Of a DNA stretch of 64,000 bases, positions 43,537 to 52,426 are shown in pieces (within the stretch, counting starts at the first letter, position 1; each line of letters begins with the position of its first letter). The DNA comes from G963663365 sp963663365. Lineage in GTDB: Bacteria; Hinthialibacterota; Hinthialibacteria; Hinthialibacterales; G963663365. A model generated the notes under the pieces. The model was not told where the DNA came from, ran no database searches, and was given only the letters and a program-made list of their open reading frames with translations. Where the stretch lies: NCBI GenBank assembly GCA_963663365.2, contig CAXXIH010000004.1, positions 558,001-622,000 of the forward strand, written 5' to 3'. The position numbers were made by a program, and so were the translations under genes.

Positions 43537-46500
43537 ATGCGTTTGTATCGGATTAACATAGAAGGCTTCGGCAACCGCACCCAATGGGATAGTGGTCCGC
43601 TCGATCCGGGCATCAATCTGATCGTGGGCCCCAATGAAGCGGGAAAATCAACTATTTTCTCCTTCGTCAGGAGTGTGCTTTATGGTTTCAGTCCTAAGAA
43701 TAAGAAACATCCTTATTTCCCGAGGAAAGGCGATGTTGAATTCGGCGGTTCGCTGGAATTGATATGGAATGAGTCATCTCACACTTTGGAACGATTCCTA
43801 AAGGGCCGTGGCGATGACGCCATTTTGCGCAATGCGGAAGGCCAGCCGGTTGACTATGGGGAGTCTGCCGGATTGTATCTGACAGGGGTCACGCAGCAGG
43901 TATTCACCAACGTCTTTTCAATATCTCTTTCTGAGCTAAAGGATTTCGATCAAAAGGAGCGGACGGAAATCAGTCCTTACTTCTTAGGATTGACCGAGCG
44001 TACGGGCGAACAAATCAATCCGCGCAAAGTTTTAGAGGAAATCTATAACAGCGCGGACGAAATTTCGAAAATGGATAAAAGCAAGCGCCGCAAACCGCGC
44101 CGCTTGGAAATCCTAAAACAAGAATGGAGAGATGCGCGGGATCGTTTGCGCGAACAAAAAGACGAGGCCGAAAAAGCTCGCCAATGTTTGCAGGAATTGA
44201 CTGAAATCGGAGAACAAATTGCAAATCTCCGCCGCCAAGAAACCGCTTTGCTCGAAGAGCAGAAATCGCTTGCCGGACGCAGACGGACGATTGATGCGGC
44301 ACAAAAAGTCATAGCACTTGAAAATGAACTGAATGCAGTCCGCGAACTTCTGCAATTTCCAATTGAATCCGCATCGGAACTGGAACGTCTTGTCGAAAGA
44401 AAACGTGCCATCAATGACCGGCTCGAACTGGCCAAAACGCGATTGGAAAAAATAGGCCGTGAAATTGAGGCGACTCAATTGGATGAAGCGCTTCTCGCAC
44501 AAAAGGAGCGAATTGAAACGCTGACAAGACAAGCAGACACCGTGCAGCAAAACAGTCTGGAAGAACGGGAACTGGCCGATGCCTGCAAAAAACATATGGA
44601 GCGCCTTGCAAAGGATTTCCAGGCATGCGGCGCACAGGGCGGGCTGAAACTTCTTGAAACACTCGCCGCCAATCCCGAATTGGATAATGACGCAGCCGAG
44701 GCCATACGAAAACTGAGGAAGGCTGATAATGAGCAACGAACCTTGCGGCAGTTGATCGACGATGAAAACGGTCTCGAACAGCGGCTTTTGGAAGCAGAAG
44801 AAGAACTGCAAAGTCTAGCTGATCGGCTCCCCGCCGAGCCCGACCAAATTCGCGCAGCCGCCGATCCGTCCCGCCTCTTGGAACTCCGGCAAAGCCTGTT
44901 GGAAATACAATCACTCGAACGCGAAATCGAAACAAGCGAAAAAGCCGCTAAAGATCACACGGAACGCTTGCGCGCACTCGAAGCCGAACTCGGCGCACAA
45001 GAAGGCAGAACAAATGAATTGGGCAGACAATTCAAAGCCTGGCTGGCCATTGGTTTGGCATTAGGTATTCCCGGCTTGGCATTGCTGGGCTTGGCATTAT
45101 GGGGAGATGTAAATTGGCTTCCGCTGGGAGAAAGTTGGGCGCCCTCAGATTTCATAGGCGGGGGCGGCGTGCTCACAGTTATCGGCTTGTTGGTGTTGAT
45201 TCCTTACGCATGGACACTTCGAAATAAAAAGCAACACACCGAAGAACGTATCCAGCAGGTGACACAGCCGTTTTCGGATGAAGCGCAAAAGGCACTACAT
45301 CAAAACCAAGAACGAATTGCCGCGCTTAAGAGTAAATTGGAACAGACGTTCGTTAATGCAAAAAAGACTGCAGAGGACTTAGGCCTGGCATTTCCACTCG
45401 CGGCGGATGCCATCGAATTGGAACTGAATCGAGCGCGCGAATTAAATCAGGCACGCCCTGACTTGGGCCGTATCGAACTGACACTGCAATCGGTCAATCG
45501 TTTAAAACAAGAACTGGAAGCGCTTCAACGCAAACACCAAGAACAACAAACCGCCGTTAAACATTTACAGGAAGCGCTGCAGCCTGTGCTTGCGGAATGG
45601 GGGCTTCCGCCATCGCTGGCTCCCCAGCAGGCCGCCGATGCCATTCAGCGAATCACACAGCTGGCATGCGAATACCTTAACGAAAAAGATCGAGAAGAGC
45701 GGCTCCATAGCCTCCAACAAAAGAACGAACAATTCGTCCAATCGGTATGCGATCTATGTTCGATACTGGAGCAACCACAAATAGACGATGTGGATGAAGC
45801 ACTTAAACACCTGCAAACGCTGCATGAAACACTGAACCGGGAAATTGAGTCGCGTCAAATTAAAGGCGAACGTGAAAGGGAACAGACATCGGTTCGGAAC
45901 GACCTGCAGGCAGGCCAGGAAGAAACGGATCGAACTGAAAAAGAATTACAGGAACTTCTGCAAAAGGCGGGGTGTGACAGCATTGAACTATTCCGAGAAA
46001 CGCTTGAACGGGCCCGAAAGGCGAGGAATACACAGGAATTATTGGAGGAAAGGCGCCGCGACTTAAGCGAGTTTGAGGATTCGGAACAAATCCTTGCGCA
46101 TGTCAAAGAGCAATCACTGCAGCCTCATTCGGATGAGTCCAATCCGGCCATCCCGCTTGAAAAAGAAGCCGCTGTTGAAAGCGAGTTGGATGAAACCAAA
46201 CGGGAAATAAACCGGTTGGCTCAAGTCCGGGGAAACTTGGAGCAAAAATTAGCGGATTACCGTGAACGCATCGATTTGGCCGCCGCTGACGCGGTTGTCA
46301 TTTCTTTAAAAAGCCAAAGAGAAGATGTTGCCAAGTCATTCGATGTTCTGCAATCCGCACATATGTTGCTCGATGAAGCGATCGCGCGCTTCCGGCGGAA
46401 TCACCAACCCAGTGTTTTTCAGAATGCTTCACGTTTTTTCGAGATAATTACAGGCGGCAAATACAGACAAATTGTCGCGCCTTTGGCTGACGATACAAAA

Positions 46501-46812
46501 ATGGATATCGAAGTCATCGCCCAAAACGGCGGCGGTGCTTGGCCGGTTGACCGGCTCTCACGCGGCACACAAGAACAATTGTATCTCTCTTTGCGCTTGG
46601 CATTGGCGCAGGAAATCACATCCAATGGTGAAATGACACCGCTATTCTTTGACGATCTTCTTGTAAATTTTGACGAGATCAGGCTGGGAGCTTGTTATGA
46701 TGTGCTGGAATCGTTGGCAAAAGAATGCCAAGTCTTTTTGTTTACTTGTCATCAGTGGCAAGCGGAGCAGGTAGGCAACAGGCTCAGCCACCGTAGAATC
46801 GAACTTTCTTAA
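43537..46812 (+). CDS. YhaN/SbcC-like AAA ATPase with membrane segments
   Basis: 1091-residue SMC/Rad50-type ATPase. Walker A GPNEAGKST lies at residues 32-40, preceded by MRLYRINIEGFG; the first ATPase lobe continues to about 180. Two long coiled coils follow, interrupted near residues 498-520 and 540-562 by hydrophobic stretches (WLAIGLALGIPGLALLGLAL and VLTVIGLLVLIPYAWTL) where SbcC would carry a zinc hook. The C-terminal lobe has the ABC signature LSRGTQEQLYLSLRLALA (about 1005) and Walker B PLFFDDLLVNFDE. This arrangement resembles YhaN of Bacillus, also with hydrophobic segments. Predicted role: membrane-associated DNA end processing or repair with the preceding nuclease. Confidence 0.88.
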   Translation: MRLYRINIEGFGNRTQWDSGPLDPGINLIVGPNEAGKSTIFSFVRSVLYGFSPKNKKHPYFPRKGDVEFGGSLELIWNESSHTLERFLKGRGDDAILRNAEGQPVDYGESAGLYLTGVTQQVFTNVFSISLSELKDFDQKERTEISPYFLGLTERTGEQINPRKVLEEIYNSADEISKMDKSKRRKPRRLEILKQEWRDARDRLREQKDEAEKARQCLQELTEIGEQIANLRRQETALLEEQKSLAGRRRTIDAAQKVIALENELNAVRELLQFPIESASELERLVERKRAINDRLELAKTRLEKIGREIEATQLDEALLAQKERIETLTRQADTVQQNSLEERELADACKKHMERLAKDFQACGAQGGLKLLETLAANPELDNDAAEAIRKLRKADNEQRTLRQLIDDENGLEQRLLEAEEELQSLADRLPAEPDQIRAAADPSRLLELRQSLLEIQSLEREIETSEKAAKDHTERLRALEAELGAQEGRTNELGRQFKAWLAIGLALGIPGLALLGLALWGDVNWLPLGESWAPSDFIGGGGVLTVIGLLVLIPYAWTLRNKKQHTEERIQQVTQPFSDEAQKALHQNQERIAALKSKLEQTFVNAKKTAEDLGLAFPLAADAIELELNRARELNQARPDLGRIELTLQSVNRLKQELEALQRKHQEQQTAVKHLQEALQPVLAEWGLPPSLAPQQAADAIQRITQLACEYLNEKDREERLHSLQQKNEQFVQSVCDLCSILEQPQIDDVDEALKHLQTLHETLNREIESRQIKGEREREQTSVRNDLQAGQEETDRTEKELQELLQKAGCDSIELFRETLERARKARNTQELLEERRRDLSEFEDSEQILAHVKEQSLQPHSDESNPAIPLEKEAAVESELDETKREINRLAQVRGNLEQKLADYRERIDLAAADAVVISLKSQREDVAKSFDVLQSAHMLLDEAIARFRRNHQPSVFQNASRFFEIITGGKYRQIVAPLADDTKMDIEVIAQNGGGAWPVDRLSRGTQEQLYLSLRLALAQEITSNGEMTPLFFDDLLVNFDEIRLGACYDVLESLAKECQVFLFTCHQWQAEQVGNRLSHRRIELS

Positions 46813-46844
46813 AAAAAAATAACTTCAAAAGAAGGAATAAGGCT

Positions 46845-47309
46845 TTATGCGGGTAACATATCCCACATCGGATCACCTGCCACAATGCTTGTAAACTGAG
46901 TTAGCTCACTCGGCCACTTTTTTTGCCGAGCTCGTTCGAACTGGTTGCGGTTGATGATGCCGGTTGCCCAACCCACATGAAAAATCCCCAGCATGCCTTT
47001 GGGTTCTTCATTACAAAATGTACGTACACGCCGCAAAAACTTGGCATCTTGAAATGATTTGTTCTTGAAAGGAAGAACCGAGCCGTAATGAATCACGCCG
47101 CTGAAATCATCCATAAAAACATAAAAATCCCCGGGCTCGAGCAATTCCTGCCATGTCTGTACGCGCAGGTCCGCGCCATGGTCGCAAATTCCGAGTTTGA
47201 GAAGAACATCCTGCAAAAAGCCTTCCTCATCGGCCTCATCGAATGCTTCCGGGTCTGAATCTTCTAGAAGATCCAACTCTTCAAAAATATCTGCTAGTGG
47301 CTCTGACAT
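46845..47309 (-). CDS. Unknown family paralogue 1 of 3
   Basis: 154 aa, no family recognised. An acidic N-terminus (DIFEELDLLEDSDPEAFDE) is followed by the core shared with the two neighbouring genes: CDHGADLRVQTWQELLEPGD, YVFMDD, LPFKNKS, RRVRTF, EPKGMLGIFHVGWATGI, QFERARQKKWP and the C-terminal IVAGDPMWDMLPA. There is no signal peptide or membrane segment. The core mixes short strands (FYVFMDD, VIHYGSVLPF) with a Trp-rich C-terminal part. It converges on the YhaN-like gene (33 bp). Predicted cytoplasmic; function unknown. Confidence 0.75.
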   Translation of the reverse strand: MSEPLADIFEELDLLEDSDPEAFDEADEEGFLQDVLLKLGICDHGADLRVQTWQELLEPGDFYVFMDDFSGVIHYGSVLPFKNKSFQDAKFLRRVRTFCNEEPKGMLGIFHVGWATGIINRNQFERARQKKWPSELTQFTSIVAGDPMWDMLPA

Positions 47310-47366
47310 TCCCCACTTCTTTTCTTAATTAATCCCATTAATTACAGTTTCATGAGAAGCGAGCGC

Positions 47367-47380
47367 TATGTCAAGATGAA
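47367..47380 (-). promoter_or_regulatory. Motif shared upstream of paralogues 1 and 3
   Basis: A 14-base identity (minus strand TTCATCTTGACATA) also found at 48818-48831. It contains TTGACA, a possible -35 box, but no matching -10 box at 16-18 bases. Paralogue 2 has the similar CTTGACTCA at 48042-48050 with a TAGACT 16 bases on. Confidence 0.4.
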
Positions 47381-47524
47381 ACCAGGCATTCACGCGCATT
47401 TAACGCTTTTATGAAAAAACAAACGTATAACACTCTACTTTTCACCCAAATCAACATACACATGTAAGATTTGAAATTAATCAAAATTGTAGAATGTCTA
47501 ATAAGTTGCGCATCTTCGCAAAAC

Positions 47525-47974
47525 TCAGCTGGGCAACATATCCCACATCGGATCACCGGCAACAATTTTGGCAAATTTGGATAGGGATTCCGGCCATCCA
47601 ACAGCATAAGCCTTTTCAAATTGGGCTCTCGTGATGACGCCGGTTATCCAGGCTACATGGGTAATACCGATTTCACCTTTAGGCTGTTGCGATGAAAAAA
47701 CTTTTACACGGCGATAGTAATTAGGGCCTGGTACGCGAATTTTATGGCGGAAAGGAAGTACCATGCCATAAAAGATCCGGTCAGAATTTTTGTCAAAACA
47801 CACGTAGCAGGTTCCAGGTTCAATTGCCTCTTGCCACGGTTGGACACGCATATCCGCATAATGATCGCAGATATCCAACTCCAGCAACAACTCCTCAATG
47901 GAGCGCTCCGCCTCGACCGCTTCCTGGGGAATTTCTGCCTCAACCCCATCCATTCCAGAAATAGCAATTTCCAT
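47525..47974 (-). CDS. Unknown family paralogue 2 of 3
   Basis: 149 aa, same core as its neighbours: LLLELDICDHYADMRVQPWQ, PGTCYVCFD, IFYGMVLPFRHKI, YYRRVKVF, QPKGEIGITHVAWITGV, RAQFEKAYAVGWP and the C-terminal AKIVAGDPMWDMLPS. Substitutions at YVCFD add two Cys absent from the others. It is again acidic at the N-terminus (GMDGVEAEIPQEAVEAE). Start at the ATG 47974 (the frame opens one codon earlier at a TTG); SD is weak. Separated by 215 bp from paralogue 1, so each copy probably has its own promoter. Confidence 0.75.
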   Translation of the reverse strand: MEIAISGMDGVEAEIPQEAVEAERSIEELLLELDICDHYADMRVQPWQEAIEPGTCYVCFDKNSDRIFYGMVLPFRHKIRVPGPNYYRRVKVFSSQQPKGEIGITHVAWITGVITRAQFEKAYAVGWPESLSKFAKIVAGDPMWDMLPS

Positions 47975-48171
47975 CAAAAAATACCAATCAGAAAAAAAAT
48001 TTTACAATTAGCTCTATACTAGTCTATTTCATAAATGCTTTGAGTCAAGAATTAAGAGGCAAAAATACAGTTTCCTTCGCAATATCAATACAATATTTGG
48101 GAATAATTGGATTGGCGCAGGCAGCTGAGCGCTATTCGGAGCATTTCTATTTGTTCCGTCAAATAGGACGA

Positions 48172-48687
48172 TCACCCCGGTAAGAGATCCCACATCGGAT
48201 CACCCGCAACAATCTGGGCAAAAACCGGAAATGAACTCGGCCAGTGCAAGTCGCGCGCTTTTTCGAACTGTTCCTGATTCAACACGCCGCTCGCCCAGGC
48301 CACATGAAAAATCCCGACAACTCCTTCCGGCTTGTGCACATGATAGATCTTTGCGCGGCGGAAATTATTGGGATTGGGGAGATCGATTTTATGAAGAAGC
48401 GGCAAAATCTTACCGTAAAAGATCAGGTCAGTACTGTCATCGATGAAAACATAAAAATCGCCCGGCTTCAGGCCCGCTTGCCACTGTTGGACCTGTAGGT
48501 CCGCGTAATGATCATAAATATTCAGTTCTTGGAGCAATTCTTGAACGGTAGCCGACTCGCCCAATTCTTCCTGATAGGGGGGTGCACCGGCTTGTTTGGA
48601 CACAGAGGACTTCGCTGCGCCGTGTTTTTGCGGCGTTTCTTCATCCTTACTGCCCCGGCGTATGATTCTGCCTCGCATGGGGATCAT
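48172..48687 (-). CDS. Unknown family paralogue 3 of 3
   Basis: 171 aa with the family core (LLQELNIYDHYADLQVQQWQ, GDFYVFIDD, IFYGKILPLLHKI, FRRAKIY, KPEGVVGIFHVAWASGV, QEQFEKARDLHWP, C-terminal AQIVAGDPMWDLLPG). Unlike the other two, its extra N-terminus is basic (MIPMRGRIIRRGSK), then polar. The frame opens at a TTG at 48711, but the ATG at 48687 has GAGCGG a few bases upstream. The nucleotide sequence at the 3' end is nearly identical in all three copies, so duplication is fairly recent. Confidence 0.75.
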   Translation of the reverse strand: MIPMRGRIIRRGSKDEETPQKHGAAKSSVSKQAGAPPYQEELGESATVQELLQELNIYDHYADLQVQQWQAGLKPGDFYVFIDDSTDLIFYGKILPLLHKIDLPNPNNFRRAKIYHVHKPEGVVGIFHVAWASGVLNQEQFEKARDLHWPSSFPVFAQIVAGDPMWDLLPG

Positions 48688-48817
48688 GATCCGCTCAGTA
48701 GTCTGCCTCAATTTTCATGTGTGCCTCTGCCTTTATAGGCAGGCAGACAGCATGGCCAATTGTAAGAGTTCGTCTGCTATTCCGGTCTCACGAATCAGGC
48801 TCTAACAGTCATGGATG

Positions 48818-48831
48818 TATGTCAAGATGAA
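48818..48831 (-). promoter_or_regulatory. Motif shared upstream of paralogues 1 and 3 (second copy)
   Basis: Same 14 bases as at 47367-47380, here 131 bases before the paralogue 3 start. Between them is an inverted repeat (CTGCC/GGCAG near 48727-48743). Confidence 0.4.
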
Positions 48832-48929
48832 TTCCAATTGCCCGCTCATGTTTCCTCGTTTATCAGATATCTTTGTTTTGGATCGGCAAAGGTTCCTCGC
48901 TTTGCGAAAAAACATTGGAAAGAAAGCGC

Positions 48930-50048
48930 CTAGTAGAACAAACCTCGCGGCAGGCCGGTTCCTTCGCTCTGTCTCGGCGCCTGTTCCTCCCAAACACCGG
49001 GCACCACGGCGCCACAATCGGGGCATGTTTGTCCGGCCATTCTGTTCTCCAGGATATAGAAGCCATGACGCTTGATCAGCAGAACATTACAGGAAGGACA
49101 AAACGTGCTTTCCAAATTCTCAACCCGCCCGGGTAGATTGCCCGCATAGACAAATTTCAGCCCCGCCGCCCGTCCGGCCTCATAGGCACGCATCAGCGTG
49201 GACGCAGGTGTTGGAGGCGGTCCGGTCATTTTGTAGTCCGGATGGAAGGCAGTTACATGCCAAGGAATATCCGGTGAAACACCTACAAGGAATTCGGCGA
49301 TATCCTTTAGTTCTTCATCCGAATCGTTGAATCCCGGTACGACCAAGGTGACAACTTCAATCCAGAATCCCATTTTTTTGAGCGTTTGAATGCTATCGAG
49401 TACATTTTGCAGCACACCGCCCAAGGTCCGGTAATTCCGGTCGTTGAAACTCTTAAGATCGACCTTATAGAGGTCAACATAGGGCCGCAGATATTCGAGA
49501 ACTTCCGGCGTTGCGTTTCCGTTGCTTACAAATCCACAAACCAGTCCGTTGTCCCGCGCATGCTTAAAAATTTCCATCGCCCAATCGGCTGTAATCAGCG
49601 GCTCGTTATACGTGCTCACAACCACCGGCGCTCCCTGGTTGACCGCAATGTCCGCCAGCTGCTCCGCATCGCAAAAACGCGGCTGGGAGACAGCCCGGTC
49701 ATCCTTCAGGGCCTGGCTGGTTACCCAGTTCTGACAATATGAACAGCGTAAATCGCAGCCCAGCATTCCGAATGAGAGCGCATCCCGGCCCGGATAAGCG
49801 TGATAGAACGGCTTCTTTTCTATCGGATCTACCTGCAAACCGGCCACATACCCCCCTGGCACGCGCAGTTCGCCATCTTGGTTGAAACGCACCCGGCATA
49901 CGCCATATCGTCCGGGCAAAATCTTGCAGCGATGCCCACAAGCCACACAGCGCATTTTGCCTTCGCCCTCATCAACCGTGAGTTCAGGCGCGGCTCGCAT
50001 AGTGTTCTGCTCTAAGAGCTCTTTAAGTCCGATGTGCTGCCCGGCCAT
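48930..50048 (-). CDS. AmmeMemoRadiSam-system radical SAM enzyme (PflA-like)
   Basis: 372-residue radical SAM protein of the AmrS/PflA-activating type. An N-terminal zinc-like CxxC...C (CVACGHRCKILPGRYGVCRVR) is followed by the [4Fe-4S]/SAM motif CDLRCSYCQNW (near residue 97-107), YNEPLITADWAMEI, GFVSNGNATPEVLEYLRPYVD without a break, and a C-terminal Cys pair set (FCPSCNVLL, TCPDCGAVVPG). AmrS proteins often pair with MEMO1 and AMMECR1 homologues, but neither is in the window. The ATG at 50048 has AGGAA seven bases upstream. The substrate is unknown. Confidence 0.88.
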   Translation of the reverse strand: MAGQHIGLKELLEQNTMRAAPELTVDEGEGKMRCVACGHRCKILPGRYGVCRVRFNQDGELRVPGGYVAGLQVDPIEKKPFYHAYPGRDALSFGMLGCDLRCSYCQNWVTSQALKDDRAVSQPRFCDAEQLADIAVNQGAPVVVSTYNEPLITADWAMEIFKHARDNGLVCGFVSNGNATPEVLEYLRPYVDLYKVDLKSFNDRNYRTLGGVLQNVLDSIQTLKKMGFWIEVVTLVVPGFNDSDEELKDIAEFLVGVSPDIPWHVTAFHPDYKMTGPPPTPASTLMRAYEAGRAAGLKFVYAGNLPGRVENLESTFCPSCNVLLIKRHGFYILENRMAGQTCPDCGAVVPGVWEEQAPRQSEGTGLPRGLFY

Positions 50049-50235
50049 GTGCAATTCCTGCCAATGTCCTACCCAATCGCGTCTTTCTAAACAAACACGC
50101 CGGTATAAAACATTCCATATTGAATTTCTATGAAATTGTACGCCACATCATATATCTACAAAAAGAGTGCTTGGAGATGGATTTAGTGAAGCAAGCAAGA
50201 CCGGCAAGACGGTTCAGGCATTTGCTATCAATCCC

Positions 50236-50847
50236 TCACCGCTTCTGCAACGCCTGGCGGATGAGTTCTTGGACGGGGAGTTCTTCTTCAGAGGATTCGA
50301 GTACTTCGGTCACGGCGCGTTGTGCAACAGCCGGTTTGGTCCCGAGTGCAATAAGCGCTTGGACAGCTTCATCCATCGCCCCACTGGGAGCGGAAACCGT
50401 GCGTTCGCGGTCACCGGGCTGGAGAGTCCCGGCGGAAAGAATCGCCAAAGCATCTTTGCGTTTCAAATCGAAGATCAGCTTTTCCGCGCGTTTTTTGCCG
50501 ATCCCCGGGACTTGGCAGAGCAGGGCAACTTCATTGTTTTCAATCGCCCGGCAAAAGTTCTGCACAGAAAGATGCGAAAGCACATCCACAGCCATTTTTG
50601 CGCCGACGCCCTGAACCGAATTCAATAATAGAAACAGCTCGCGTTCATTGGTGGTGGCAAATCCGAACAGACGCAGTTCTTCTTCACGCACATGCAAATA
50701 GGTTAGCAGCCGAGCCGTTTCACCTTCCCTCGGCATGACCCGATATGTGGATAAGGGGATCGTAATCTCGAAACCGACGCCGCCAACATCAATCACGACA
50801 TGATCATCACTTTTGACAGCCAAGGTTCCTGAGATGTGTGCAATCAT
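50236..50847 (-). CDS. ruvA: Holliday junction branch migration protein RuvA
   Basis: 203-residue DNA-binding subunit of the RuvAB branch migration motor; it forms a tetramer on the junction. The OB-fold starts MIAHISGTL and ends about residue 62; two HhH motifs follow (LLLNSVQGVGAKMAVDVL and ALLCQVPGIGKKRAEKLIFDLK); the C-terminal UBA-like domain is ALIALGTKPAVAQRAVTEVL. Length is normal. No SD sequence is seen; it lies 40 bp after the second tolB and may be cotranscribed. ruvB and ruvC are not in the window. Confidence 0.95.
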   Translation of the reverse strand: MIAHISGTLAVKSDDHVVIDVGGVGFEITIPLSTYRVMPREGETARLLTYLHVREEELRLFGFATTNERELFLLLNSVQGVGAKMAVDVLSHLSVQNFCRAIENNEVALLCQVPGIGKKRAEKLIFDLKRKDALAILSAGTLQPGDRERTVSAPSGAMDEAVQALIALGTKPAVAQRAVTEVLESSEEELPVQELIRQALQKR

Positions 50848-50886
50848 GATTTGAGAAAATTTCGGCTTTCAGCCCCGGGCTAAAAC

Positions 50887-52302
50887 TTACTGCATAAAGG
50901 GAGACCAAACCGGAGAAATACAATCTCCCTGCATCCGGGTAAGCCGCAAATGCCGGTCATGACCGGGCGGGGGATCGCCATTGTATTGCATTAAATAAAT
51001 CTGAGCCGCGCCGCGCACAGTTGAACTATAGGCGATATACATTCCATCCGGTGACCATGTAGGCGAGGCGTTATCAGGTCCGGTTTCGGTCAGTTTCTGA
51101 TAATCGCTTCCATCGGCCAGAATCGTATAGATGTCTCCGATCGATCCACCCTGATGGGCATAAAAGGCAAGACGGTCTTGCGCTCCGGATCGTGGAGGCG
51201 CCCAGGCGGGGGAATCACAGCGAAGACCGCGGATATTAGTTAAACGCCGCACATTGGCTCCATCACGATCCATAATATAAACCTGGGGGTAACCCGTGCG
51301 GTCGCTGGTCCAAGCGATTTCCGTCCCATTCGGAGACATAACCGGTGCTGTATCGATGGCATTATCATTGGTCAAACGGCGCAGGATTTCACCATTCGTA
51401 TTGATCAGAAAAATTTCCGCATTGCCCTTATGCGATAGGGAAATAACCATTTCATCGGCATCAGCGGGATTCCATCGCGGCCCCAGGTTATTGCCGGGAA
51501 GTTGCAGAAGCGGACGATAGGCTTTGCCACGGCTACGGCGCACGCTGTGAATGTAAGCGTCGCACCAACCGTCGCGGTATGACGAATATGCAATAAAATC
51601 GGCATCCGGCGACCATGCCGGCAGCACGCTAATCGAGTTGAAATCGGTTAATTGACGGACGCTGTCTTCGTGGCCGTCATAATCCATAATGCAAATCTCT
51701 TTGCCGTTGCCGGTCTGATTTACAAATGCAATTTGAGTCGAGGCGATACCACGTGAAGGTGTCGTTCTTTGTACAACATCATCGGAGGCATTATGTACAT
51801 AACGGCGAAGATGTTCTTTCGGAAAACGTCCCGAACGTTGTGAAAGCAGGCTCTTTTGGCTGAGGATATCGAAAAGGAACACATCCAATTGAAGCAGTTC
51901 CGGTTCGGGTGCGCGCACAGTCACTTTGACAACATATTGCGCGCCAATCTCGCTCCAGCCGCCATAATTGATACGTCCGCTTTGCCGGTCGGCAACATCC
52001 AGCGATTCGATCTGCACAATCGATGGCACAAGAATATAATTCGGTTTTTGGATATTCCGGCTCAACCGTAAATCGTTCTGCAGAACGCTGTGAATCGTCT
52101 CTGTGACATTGCCTTCGTCAGGAACAGTGCCCTCGGCTTTTGCCTTAGGAACGGCAATTCGGATGGGATTGATTTCACCCAGCAGATCACCTTCAAGAGG
52201 TTGAGCCTGAGCACCGGCCATAAAACCAATGGCAAATACCGTGATGACTACGAAGCGGATAATCCGCAAATAATTGTTGGCGGTTAGAACAGACAAAAGC
52301 AC
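50887..52302 (-). CDS. TolB-like periplasmic beta-propeller, copy 2
   Basis: 471 aa with a signal peptide (LRIIRFVVITVFAIGFMAGAQA). The N-terminal TolB domain (INPIRIAVP, LRLSRNIQKPNYILVP, GGWSEIGAQYVVKV) is followed by a WD40-like propeller with repeated SPDADFIAYSS, SPNGTEIAWTSDRTGYPQVY and WSPDGMYIAYSS units. TolB interacts with Pal and peptidoglycan in the Tol system. The start is weakly supported: GTG at 52302 is close to a GAGGAG, and a TTG two codons later has better spacing. It shows clear homology to the next upstream TolB, including the PPPGHDRHLRLTR end, so the two are tandem duplicates. Confidence 0.88.
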   Translation of the reverse strand: MLLSVLTANNYLRIIRFVVITVFAIGFMAGAQAQPLEGDLLGEINPIRIAVPKAKAEGTVPDEGNVTETIHSVLQNDLRLSRNIQKPNYILVPSIVQIESLDVADRQSGRINYGGWSEIGAQYVVKVTVRAPEPELLQLDVFLFDILSQKSLLSQRSGRFPKEHLRRYVHNASDDVVQRTTPSRGIASTQIAFVNQTGNGKEICIMDYDGHEDSVRQLTDFNSISVLPAWSPDADFIAYSSYRDGWCDAYIHSVRRSRGKAYRPLLQLPGNNLGPRWNPADADEMVISLSHKGNAEIFLINTNGEILRRLTNDNAIDTAPVMSPNGTEIAWTSDRTGYPQVYIMDRDGANVRRLTNIRGLRCDSPAWAPPRSGAQDRLAFYAHQGGSIGDIYTILADGSDYQKLTETGPDNASPTWSPDGMYIAYSSTVRGAAQIYLMQYNGDPPPGHDRHLRLTRMQGDCISPVWSPFMQ

Positions 52303-52426
52303 GCTCCTCGGGTTTCCTTAAGCGTTATCCGGCTGAAAAGCCGTGACATCGTACGGGCGGAACCGTCCCGTGAAAAGTGAATGGCAGACAAAAACCAAAC
52401 CGGACACATTAGAAATCACGTTTGCG

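Noticed and set aside
43537..46812. Several antisense frames within the yhaN-like gene (for example 44113-44811 minus)
   Set aside because: They arise from the biased codon use of the coiled coil; none has a ribosome site or known motif.
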